From Akkermansiaceae bacterium UBA1518 (GTDB taxonomy: Bacteria > Verrucomicrobiota > Verrucomicrobiia > Verrucomicrobiales > Akkermansiaceae): 23,760 nucleotides of DNA. A program made the translations under genes and the position numbers. The notes under the pieces are model-generated. The model was not told the origin of the DNA. It searched no databases and saw only the letters and a program-made list of their open reading frames with translations. Shown here piece by piece: positions 16,374 to 23,173 of this stretch. Location: positions 1-23,760 of the forward strand of contig DCQM01000197.1 in the NCBI GenBank assembly GCA_002323895.1, read 5' to 3'. How positions within the stretch are numbered: position 1 is the first letter of the stretch; each line of letters begins with the position of its first letter.

Positions 16374-19300
16374 GTGAAAATACGCTTCTTTTCGCTGGGC
16401 TTACTCTGCACTCCGTGGGGGCTCTTCGGCGGTTCACTTGAGAAAGTAAAACCCTTTCTTGAAACTCATTGTTATGACTGCCACGGCGTCAAAAAACAAA
16501 AAGGGGATCTACGGTTTGATACCCTTGGAGACGATCTTACAAAGATTGAAAATCTGGAAATCTGGCAGGGGATTCTTGATCAGCTCAACCTAGGCGAAAT
16601 GCCTCCCCGCAAGGCACCGCAACCTAAGGCGAACGACGTCAAACCTGTCGTGGAACTCCTGAGCGGAGAACTCAACGCCGCCTACCAGAAAGCCCGCAGC
16701 ACCGGCGGACAAACGGTGCTGCGTCGTCTGAACCGCCACGAACTCCGCAACACCTTGCGCGATCTCCTTCATCTCAACGGAGCCCACTACCGGCCCGATT
16801 CCGCGGGCTCGCGACTGACCGATAACAATGGGAACGGAAGCGTCGAACGTACTGGTCATGATCCCCTTCGCTTCTTCCCCGAAGACGAAGCCGAGGATGG
16901 CTTCTTCAACATTGGTGACAAGTTGGTGATGTCCGACTTCCTTCTCAAACTCACCCTCGCTGCGGTGGAGGAAACACTCGCCGAAGCCACTCACCTCGAG
17001 CCAAAACCCGACGTCGAAGCCCGCACCATCTCAGGCCACTTCCACAAAGGCCGAAGCAATGGCGAGCACCTTGTCGAAACCGCTTCCCGCGAACTCAACC
17101 CCGACTTTGAAATGCTCGCCGTCGGCTACGAACGTTACGGCCGCCTCTCTCCCCTCGACCTCCGGGGTGGTGTCGGCACCTCCGCCAAATACCGACTCAC
17201 CATCACCGCCTCTGCCCACAACCCCGACCACCCGTGGCCCGAAACCCTCCCTCTCCACGAAAAAGATCCCTTCCAACTCTGCCTCAACATCGCCGACACC
17301 AAACAAGGCGGCATCGCTGGTATCACCTCAACCCCGCTCGCCCTCTGGTCCATCCCGCCCAATGGCAAAAAACACACCTTCACTCACACCACCTGGATCG
17401 ATAAAACTTGGACTCCCTGGATCGGATGGGAAAATGGCCCGCCCGCCCGACCCTTTCGCGCCGAAAAACTCGTCGAAGAACATTTCCCTAACGACTTCGC
17501 CCCGCGTCCTGACAAAAAAACCGACAAGGAAGCCCACGAACGCTGGCCCATCGAGCTCGCCAAAATCCTCCATCGTAACAGCTACCCCGGCCCCCACCTG
17601 CGCATCCATAGCCTCACTCTGGAACCCATCATCGAGAGCTGGCCACCGCCAAGTCACACCACACTTTATGGAAGCGGCTCAGGCAAGGAGGCCGAGATTC
17701 GCGACCTCATGAAGACCTTCGCCACGCGTTCCTTCCGGCGTCCGGTGACTGACTCCGAGATTGAGCCCTTTGTCCAACTCGTCCTGCGCCAGCAAGTCGA
17801 CCCTCTCGTGGAAATGGCAGGAGGCATTCAGGATCTCACTTATCGGGTTTACGAGGGGAAATGGAGCAAGCTTCCTGAATTCGACACTCTCGAACCGGTC
17901 GCTCAAGGCAAACTTCCCAAAGGCTATCTCGACATCAAAGCCGCCAAACGTAACGAGTATTATGGCATTGTCTTCGAGGGTAAGATTCATGCTCCGAAAG
18001 CCGGTGAATACACTTTTGAAATGGCTTCTGATGATGGCGCCCGAATTCTCATTGATGGAAAGAAAGTCGTCGAACACGACGGCCTCCACGGACAGGAATT
18101 ACGAAAAGGAAAAGTGGAGCTTAAGGAAGGCCCTCACGATATCCGTGTCGAGTATCTCGCCTATGGCGCCCCCAACGGATTCCGGGCCGGCTGGACCGAA
18201 CCAGGATCTAACCACGCCAAACTTTCAGTCGAAAGCCTACGACAAAAGAATAATCAAAAGCCAAAGAAAAAGAATCTCCCCCCCCTCATTGAGGCGATGC
18301 AAGATGGCTATGCCGCGATTCTTTGCTCACCACAATTTCTCTACTTAAAAGAGAAACCAGGACCCCTCGATGACTTCGCAATCGCATCACGGCTAAGTTA
18401 CTTCCTCTGGTCTTCGATGCCGGACGCGAGACTCCTTGACCTAGCCAAAGCGGGCAAACTTCAGAATCCTGCGGAACTCGACCGGCAGGTCGAGCGCATG
18501 CTTAAAGATTCCAAAGCCGCCGCCTTCACACGTCACTTTACCTCCGCCTGGCTACGACTCGATAAGCTTGGGAAAATGCCCCCATCCGGAGGCGACTTCC
18601 AATTTTATAAGAACCTTAAAGTTGAGCCAATGCTTCTCAAACAAGTCACAACTTATTTCGAAGAAATCCTCAACACCAATGGTCGTATTTCGGAATTTAT
18701 CGATTCCGACTATACCTACATGAACCAAGTTCTGGGTAAGTGGATCTACCGTCGGGAGGATATCCGGGGAAGTCGTCTCCGAAAGGTCAAACTTGACGAT
18801 CCGCGTCGTGGGGGGATTTTTACCCAGCCAGGAATTATGACCGCGACTGCCAACGGAGTCGACACCTCGCCTGTCATTCGAGGCACCTGGGTTCTCGAAA
18901 ATATCCTTGGAACCCCTCCCTCACCTCCCCCGCCGGATATCGAACCTCTCCCAACTGACACCCGGGGCGCTGTCACGATTCGCGAACGTTTGGATTTGCA
19001 TCGCAAAAACGAGTCCTGCTCTTCTTGCCATGCAAAGATTGACCCCATGGGTTTTGCCTTTGAAAACTTCGATGTGGTAGGTCGCTGGCGTGACCGTTAT
19101 CGGGGTGTCAACGAACCCATCGATACCAAATCAACGACCACCAACGGGAGAGAGATTGCTGATATCATTGAGTTCAAGGATATGCTCAAAGAACGCGAAT
19201 CTCAAATTGTTCAGTGCCTCACTGAAAAAATGCTTACCTACGGGACTGGCCGAAGACTAGAAGCGACCGATCGTGGGAAAATAAACCGCCTTATCGAGGA

Positions 19301-19376
19301 GCTTGGTAAAAAAGAAAATCGTCTACGCGACCTCGTTCACCTTGTCATCAAAAGCGATCTCTTTCTTAACAAGTGA
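16374..19376 (+). CDS. DUF1587/1595/1592/1588/1585 cytochrome-c-like protein with inserted PA14 domain
   Basis: A 1000-residue exported protein starting at GTG 16374 with a signal peptide (about 1-20). It begins with a planctomycete-type cytochrome c domain containing the heme-binding motif CYDCH (33-37). Then come DUF1587 (about 115-185, LRRLNRHELRNTLRDLL), an Asx/Pro-rich region (about 210-430), the start of DUF1595 (about 440-475, TRSFRRPVTDSEIEPFV), a PA14 domain (about 490-620, FEGKIHAPKAGEYTFEMASDDG) and the rest of DUF1595 (about 636-660). DUF1592 (about 665-790), DUF1588 (about 810-910, with a second heme-like motif CSSCH at 882-886) and DUF1585 (about 920-1000) follow. A role in extracellular redox chemistry or polymer binding is inferred; no member has a firm function known to me. 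It forms a two-gene unit with DUF1552 and converges on the UGA-containing gene 18 bases away. Confidence 0.9.
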   Translation: MKIRFFSLGLLCTPWGLFGGSLEKVKPFLETHCYDCHGVKKQKGDLRFDTLGDDLTKIENLEIWQGILDQLNLGEMPPRKAPQPKANDVKPVVELLSGELNAAYQKARSTGGQTVLRRLNRHELRNTLRDLLHLNGAHYRPDSAGSRLTDNNGNGSVERTGHDPLRFFPEDEAEDGFFNIGDKLVMSDFLLKLTLAAVEETLAEATHLEPKPDVEARTISGHFHKGRSNGEHLVETASRELNPDFEMLAVGYERYGRLSPLDLRGGVGTSAKYRLTITASAHNPDHPWPETLPLHEKDPFQLCLNIADTKQGGIAGITSTPLALWSIPPNGKKHTFTHTTWIDKTWTPWIGWENGPPARPFRAEKLVEEHFPNDFAPRPDKKTDKEAHERWPIELAKILHRNSYPGPHLRIHSLTLEPIIESWPPPSHTTLYGSGSGKEAEIRDLMKTFATRSFRRPVTDSEIEPFVQLVLRQQVDPLVEMAGGIQDLTYRVYEGKWSKLPEFDTLEPVAQGKLPKGYLDIKAAKRNEYYGIVFEGKIHAPKAGEYTFEMASDDGARILIDGKKVVEHDGLHGQELRKGKVELKEGPHDIRVEYLAYGAPNGFRAGWTEPGSNHAKLSVESLRQKNNQKPKKKNLPPLIEAMQDGYAAILCSPQFLYLKEKPGPLDDFAIASRLSYFLWSSMPDARLLDLAKAGKLQNPAELDRQVERMLKDSKAAAFTRHFTSAWLRLDKLGKMPPSGGDFQFYKNLKVEPMLLKQVTTYFEEILNTNGRISEFIDSDYTYMNQVLGKWIYRREDIRGSRLRKVKLDDPRRGGIFTQPGIMTATANGVDTSPVIRGTWVLENILGTPPSPPPPDIEPLPTDTRGAVTIRERLDLHRKNESCSSCHAKIDPMGFAFENFDVVGRWRDRYRGVNEPIDTKSTTTNGREIADIIEFKDMLKERESQIVQCLTEKMLTYGTGRRLEATDRGKINRLIEELGKKENRLRDLVHLVIKSDLFLNK

Positions 19377-19394
19377 TCGTCGCGCCGTGAAGTG

Positions 19395-21167
19395 TCAGTC
19401 CCCCAGTTGATCTCGCATTGCCTTCAGCTGGCCATACTGTTCGATCGAAACTCCCTTCTGGCTCATCCCCTTATCGAGAGCTTTCTTTGCGGCCGCCCGG
19501 TCTCGATAGCGCAAGTGCACCTTCGCCAAATTTAAGTAGGCAACTCCATCTTCCGGCCTCAATTCAATCAACTTTTCCAAGTGCTCTTGAGCTTTCGAAA
19601 ACTCGCCATTCCGCAAATATCCCATTGCCAGATAATTATACCCGTCAGCATCGGAAGGTTTTAATTCTTGGTATCTTCTTAGATAGTCCATCGCCTCCTC
19701 TGTTTTCTTCTCCCTCAACAAATTCTTTCCCAAATTGATAAGCGGCTCTGAGGCCAAGGGATCGGCTTTGCAAGCGCGTCTCCAATAATCCATCGCGCCA
19801 CTCACGTCCCCAACAGCAAAGCGGGCTGCCCCCAATTGATTCAAAACTCGCGCATTTTCACCTCCCACCTCTAGCGCTTCCAAAAACAATCTCTCCGCAC
19901 TCTCGAAATCCTTTTTCACAAGATATACTTCTCCGATAGTCCTCAAAATATCATCCGCCTGACTCTCAAGTGTTTTATGCTTCCGATCCATTCGAAAAAT
20001 CCTCTCCGCTTCATCCGCAATTCCTTCGCTAAGATAATCCTTAATCAGAATTGCCGGGCGAGATCTGTCAAACGATACGTATTGGGTTCCCGCCAATAAT
20101 GGCTTCAATTTCTCACCCCGCTTCAAAACTCCCGCCTGATAGACAAGTTCGTCCCACGTCAACTCACCCCGAAAAACCCCCGACAAGCGGCCCTCCGCGT
20201 CCAAAAGAAAACTCGTAGGCACCACAAGATGGTATGGCTGATAAAAAAGATGCCGATGAAGAACCAAGATGCGCTCGACAGTATTTTCCTCTAGATATCC
20301 AGAATCGAAAGGATAGCCGATTTTTGCCAAAAATAATTCCGCTCGCTTCCTTCGCCCTCCTCCATCCGCTGTCAAAGCTAAGACGTCAACCCCCAACTCT
20401 TCAAGCTCATCCTTGCGATCTGTCAACTCTTCAAGCTCCGCCCGACAAGACTCGCACTCCTGTTGCCAAAGCACCACGAGGCGAATATTTCCCGTCTCAA
20501 CCGCACCCTTTCCCAGCTCCGGCAATGCTGGAAATGGAGAACGATCCACGAATCTCGCAAAAGGCTTCGGCCCTTCTCCCTTTGTCATCTCAATCTCTTG
20601 AATCATCAATTTTGGAAAATCCCGAAGCACCGCTTTTCCCGACCCCTGAACCAAGTGATAAACTCCTCCTGCCTTCACACCCTCAAAAATCTCCCTCTTT
20701 CCTCCCGGCCATTTTACTGCCACCTCGCCCACCTCGCCCGCCTCGCCGATCCCAAAGTGAACCCGCTTGCTACTCTGGCTTCTGAACCCGTCCCCTGCAC
20801 GCAAACCCTTGATCAATAACACCCCGTCCATATCCACCTCAACCCGGGCACCCACCGCATCCCGGTTGCAATTGGGAGCCGTTCCCTCCAAATCAAAAGC
20901 CACATACCCTGACTCCTGACCAACCTGATTCTCATAAAACGAAATCGTCGGCCCCGTCCGGTTACTCAACCAGACATCCAAATCTCCATCCTGATCCCAA
21001 TCGCCCAGCGCCATCCCCCGACCATCACCAGGACTATCAAACCCCGACGCCGCCGACACTTCGACAAAACGCCTCCCCTCATCGGCAACATTGAGAAAAA
21101 CGACATTCTTCTCACTTCCGCTCAATGACTTCCCCTCGCGAATCAGCAGTTCAAGACGCTTCTTCAT
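19395..21167 (-). CDS. Downstream half: UnbV, thioredoxin-like and TPR domains (as ordinarily called)
   Basis: This is the 590-residue ORF obtained if the UGA is taken as a stop. Residues 1-30 form a helix-like linker (LELLIREGKSLSGSEKNVVFLN). An FG-GAP loop DWDQDGDLD follows (about 56-64). An ASPIC/UnbV domain covers about 90-170 (GTAPNCNRDAVGARVEV..., LRAGDGFRSQSS and VKWPGGKREI). A redoxin/TlpA-like domain covers about 205-350 with VVLWQQECESCRAEL, Cys238 and Cys241 forming a CxxC motif, and PTSFLLDAEGRL. TPR repeats run from about 410 to 570. As a separate protein it would begin inside a conserved linker, lack a signal peptide, and start with the last repeat of a propeller whose others lie upstream. 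GGGAGAG precedes its ATG at a loose spacing, so independent initiation cannot be excluded. Best read as the C-terminal part of 19395-23012. Confidence 0.75.
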   Translation of the reverse strand: MKKRLELLIREGKSLSGSEKNVVFLNVADEGRRFVEVSAASGFDSPGDGRGMALGDWDQDGDLDVWLSNRTGPTISFYENQVGQESGYVAFDLEGTAPNCNRDAVGARVEVDMDGVLLIKGLRAGDGFRSQSSKRVHFGIGEAGEVGEVAVKWPGGKREIFEGVKAGGVYHLVQGSGKAVLRDFPKLMIQEIEMTKGEGPKPFARFVDRSPFPALPELGKGAVETGNIRLVVLWQQECESCRAELEELTDRKDELEELGVDVLALTADGGGRRKRAELFLAKIGYPFDSGYLEENTVERILVLHRHLFYQPYHLVVPTSFLLDAEGRLSGVFRGELTWDELVYQAGVLKRGEKLKPLLAGTQYVSFDRSRPAILIKDYLSEGIADEAERIFRMDRKHKTLESQADDILRTIGEVYLVKKDFESAERLFLEALEVGGENARVLNQLGAARFAVGDVSGAMDYWRRACKADPLASEPLINLGKNLLREKKTEEAMDYLRRYQELKPSDADGYNYLAMGYLRNGEFSKAQEHLEKLIELRPEDGVAYLNLAKVHLRYRDRAAAKKALDKGMSQKGVSIEQYGQLKAMRDQLGD

Positions 21168-23012
21168 CGTTCCATCTCTCCCACTTTCCGGCAGAACCTG
21201 CCGCCAATAGAAACTTCACAAATCCTCCGCCTCAGGTCCCGTAACAAAACCGTTGGCCGCCAGAATATCCTCCCTCGAATCGTTATTTATATCCGCCAAC
21301 ACCATACTCCAGGTCCACTGGGTATTAATGATTCCCGACGACTCACTTTCCTCACTAAATTTCGCACCCTGATTTACCAAAAACGTATTCCCGCGCGCCA
21401 GATAACGCACGCGCTCCACATCCAGATCTTCCCGGAGCTCCTTTCGAAACTGCTTCTGCGAAGTCACCCGATTCCCGGCTGCCGAAAACATATTTCCCAC
21501 AATGGCGTCAAAACGACCATCCCGATTCACATCTCCCCAGCTCACCGACATCCCTGTCGAAGGATCTTCAGCCCCCAACTCGGCAGCCACTTCCGTAAAC
21601 TTCCCTCCCTCATTCCGATAAAGACAATTCGGTCCGAAATCGTTCGCAACATACAGATCCGGATCGCCGTCCGCATCAAAATCTTCCCACGAAGCCGCCA
21701 GCGTCATTCTTCGCACTCCTACATCAAAGCCACACTCCTTAGTCGCATCTCGAAAACGAAATCCTCCCTCATTCAAGTAAAAGCGGTTGGGACTCCCATT
21801 TGTTGCATTATAAATCTCATCCGGCCTTACTACCCCCTCTTTCTGCTGCCCTCCTTCATAGTTCCCTATGAAGACATCTAACAACCCGTCCCCGTTTACA
21901 TCCGCCGCACACACCGCAGAGCTATCATCTTGTTCAAATTCCGGTCCTGCCTCAAATCCCTTCCCTTCTCCCCGATTTTTCAAAAAAACTAGGCGCCCCG
22001 AAAGCGCAACTGCCAAATCCTGTCGTCCATCATTGTCAAAATCAGCAATCAATGCCGAAACCGTATCGTTGAGCCAGTCCAACCCCCACTCCACCCCTTT
22101 TTCTTCTAATCCGCCATCGGGATTGCTCACAAAGACCAAGTTTGGCAGTCCGTCCGGCTGTGGACAAAATACATCATCTCTGCCGTCTCCATTCAAATCG
22201 CCCAGAGTAATTCCCTGCAACCGTCGACTCGACGTTCCGCTCAGCCGTGAAACCCATTCGTTCGCACCATAAGCTACCTGCCGCCCAAAGACATCCAATC
22301 CACCGATCAAATCAATCGTGCGGTCTCGAAAAATCGTCGATTCTCCGCTCTCAAACCGGGCCTCTTCCCAATCACTCACCTCCACCCCCTTGATCACTGC
22401 TGAATCACCCTTGAGATCCCAATCAAAATCCCACTTCATATTGCGCAAAACTCGCTCGGACCCACTTTTGAAATCAAGCCAAACGAGAGCCGAAGTCTCC
22501 AACTCCGTTATTCCCTCAATCACCTGGCCGATCGCAAACTGCTTGAATCGCACCGTTCCTCCCTCGACCTCCTCTCCCAGTTTGCCAAATGCCGCCTCCA
22601 ATCCCGTTCCGCGAAGAGACCACGACAAAACCGCCCGCTTTACCTGTAGTCCACCCTCTTTATAGACCAAAGTTGTCGTATCCGGATTAAAACAACTTCC
22701 ATCCGCACCTTTAGACTTTGCCAAAAAATCTTGTACTCCGGTCCCTCCCACTAAGCGCTCCCCCAGCTCTTTCAATCTGGTATTCGTCCGGTCATGGAGC
22801 AATTCACTTAGCCAACCATCATTCTGTGGATCCACTTCCGAAGCTCGCCGCTCCCGGTCTTTCGTTTCCGCTTCACTACTCAGAAAAAACTCCTCCTCAC
22901 CCATCTTCTCCAACACCTTGCCATCATTGTTACTTTCTTCTTTGCAGGATCCACTTAGAAGTAAAATCAGGGCCCACAGACCACCAAACGCGCTTTTTTT
23001 TCGATTGTCCAC
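19395..23012 (-). CDS. Predicted selenoprotein: FG-GAP/UnbV/redoxin/TPR lipoprotein read through one in-frame UGA
   Basis: My preferred reading of this locus. The two ORFs 21216-23012 and 19395-21167 share one frame and are separated by a single UGA (21218-21216) and 16 sense codons, giving SFYWRQVLPESGRDGT without any other stop. Decoding UGA as selenocysteine gives about 1205 residues: lipoprotein signal (Cys23), six FG-GAP/VCBS calcium loops (272-582), Sec599, a seventh loop (DWDQDGDLD, about 671-679), ASPIC/UnbV domain (about 705-785), thioredoxin-like domain with CESC (853-856) and TPR repeats (about 1025-1185). In the CRTAC1/UnbV family these domains are normally one polypeptide, and the DL-x-SF(F/Y)WRQV linker is familiar from homologs. 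A hairpin suited to selenocysteine insertion follows the UGA. The downstream half has no export signal of its own, yet carries exported-type domains. UGA is an ordinary stop elsewhere in the window. A nonsense mutation or genuine two-gene split remains possible. Confidence 0.78.
21189..21218 (-). promoter_or_regulatory. In-frame UGA with downstream SECIS-like hairpin
   Basis: The UGA is at 21218-21216. On the minus strand, 12 bases later, CGGCAG (21203-21198) and CTGCCG (21194-21189) form a perfect 6-bp stem with loop GUU (21197-21195); if the top G-C pair opens, the loop is GGUUC. UUUC just after the UGA can pair with GAAA just past the stem as a lower helix. Bacterial selenocysteine elements lie immediately after the UGA inside the coding region, with a G near the start of a small apical loop. 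In E. coli fdhF, as I recall it, 18 bases separate UGA from the GGUC loop; here 18 bases separate UGA from GUU. This supports SelB-dependent recoding; folding and homolog comparison would test it. Confidence 0.72.
21216..23012 (-). CDS. Upstream half: FG-GAP/VCBS-repeat lipoprotein ending at UGA
   Basis: This is the 598-residue ORF up to the UGA. It starts at GTG 23012; the N terminus has a basic stretch, a hydrophobic helix and a lipobox LSGSC (Cys23), so it should be a lipid-anchored exported protein. Residues 25-235 are an acidic N-terminal region of unknown fold (FNPDTTTLVYKEGGLQVKRA). Six FG-GAP/VCBS-type calcium loops follow at 272-280 (DLNGDGRDD), 324-332, 371-379, 444-452, 494-502 and 574-582, building most of a beta-propeller. 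Such propellers usually mediate adhesion or protein interaction. The ORF ends VTGPEAEDL and then UGA, directly inside what in related proteins is a continuous chain leading to the last propeller blade and UnbV. Best read as the N-terminal part of 19395-23012. Confidence 0.85.
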   Translation of the reverse strand: MDNRKKSAFGGLWALILLLSGSCKEESNNDGKVLEKMGEEEFFLSSEAETKDRERRASEVDPQNDGWLSELLHDRTNTRLKELGERLVGGTGVQDFLAKSKGADGSCFNPDTTTLVYKEGGLQVKRAVLSWSLRGTGLEAAFGKLGEEVEGGTVRFKQFAIGQVIEGITELETSALVWLDFKSGSERVLRNMKWDFDWDLKGDSAVIKGVEVSDWEEARFESGESTIFRDRTIDLIGGLDVFGRQVAYGANEWVSRLSGTSSRRLQGITLGDLNGDGRDDVFCPQPDGLPNLVFVSNPDGGLEEKGVEWGLDWLNDTVSALIADFDNDGRQDLAVALSGRLVFLKNRGEGKGFEAGPEFEQDDSSAVCAADVNGDGLLDVFIGNYEGGQQKEGVVRPDEIYNATNGSPNRFYLNEGGFRFRDATKECGFDVGVRRMTLAASWEDFDADGDPDLYVANDFGPNCLYRNEGGKFTEVAAELGAEDPSTGMSVSWGDVNRDGRFDAIVGNMFSAAGNRVTSQKQFRKELREDLDVERVRYLARGNTFLVNQGAKFSEESESSGIINTQWTWSMVLADINNDSREDILAANGFVTGPEAEDL

Positions 23013-23076
23013 GGCTCGCTTGAGATAAAACGGGGGGCCTCTCCTGTCACGGCGATTTTTTCCAAAGAAAGAGTTG

Positions 23077-23098
23077 ATTATTAATTATAATTAATAAT
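23077..23098. promoter_or_regulatory. Perfect 22-bp AT-only palindrome, candidate operator
   Basis: ATTATTAATTA followed by TAATTAATAAT is an uninterrupted perfect palindrome composed only of A and T. It lies in the 161-base region between the divergent starts of the UGA-containing lipoprotein gene (23012, -) and the secreted protein gene (23174, +). A dimeric regulator site controlling either gene is plausible; a cruciform or promoter UP-type element is the alternative. Confidence 0.45.
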
Positions 23099-23173
23099 TG
23101 GGGTGAAAATATCGAAGAAATTGCTTGCCGCCCACCCAGAATTCCTCATCCTTGTCCTCCAGCCATTTTTTTT

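Noticed and set aside
17059..17712. Long plus-strand ORF of 217 residues inside the multi-DUF gene
   Set aside because: It is a shadow frame caused by the C-rich composition of that stretch; the product is Pro/Ser/Lys-rich low complexity without domain features.
21165..21185. GGGAGAG before the ATG at 21167 as a ribosome binding site for an independent downstream gene
   Set aside because: Not excluded, but the spacing is long, most genes here lack such sites, and a separate product would begin mid-linker without an export signal. Kept as the main alternative to selenocysteine readthrough.
21216..21218. UGA read as tryptophan through an alternative genetic code
   Set aside because: UGA ends the genes at 2798, 13732, 16361 and 19376 where stops are expected, so it is not generally reassigned.
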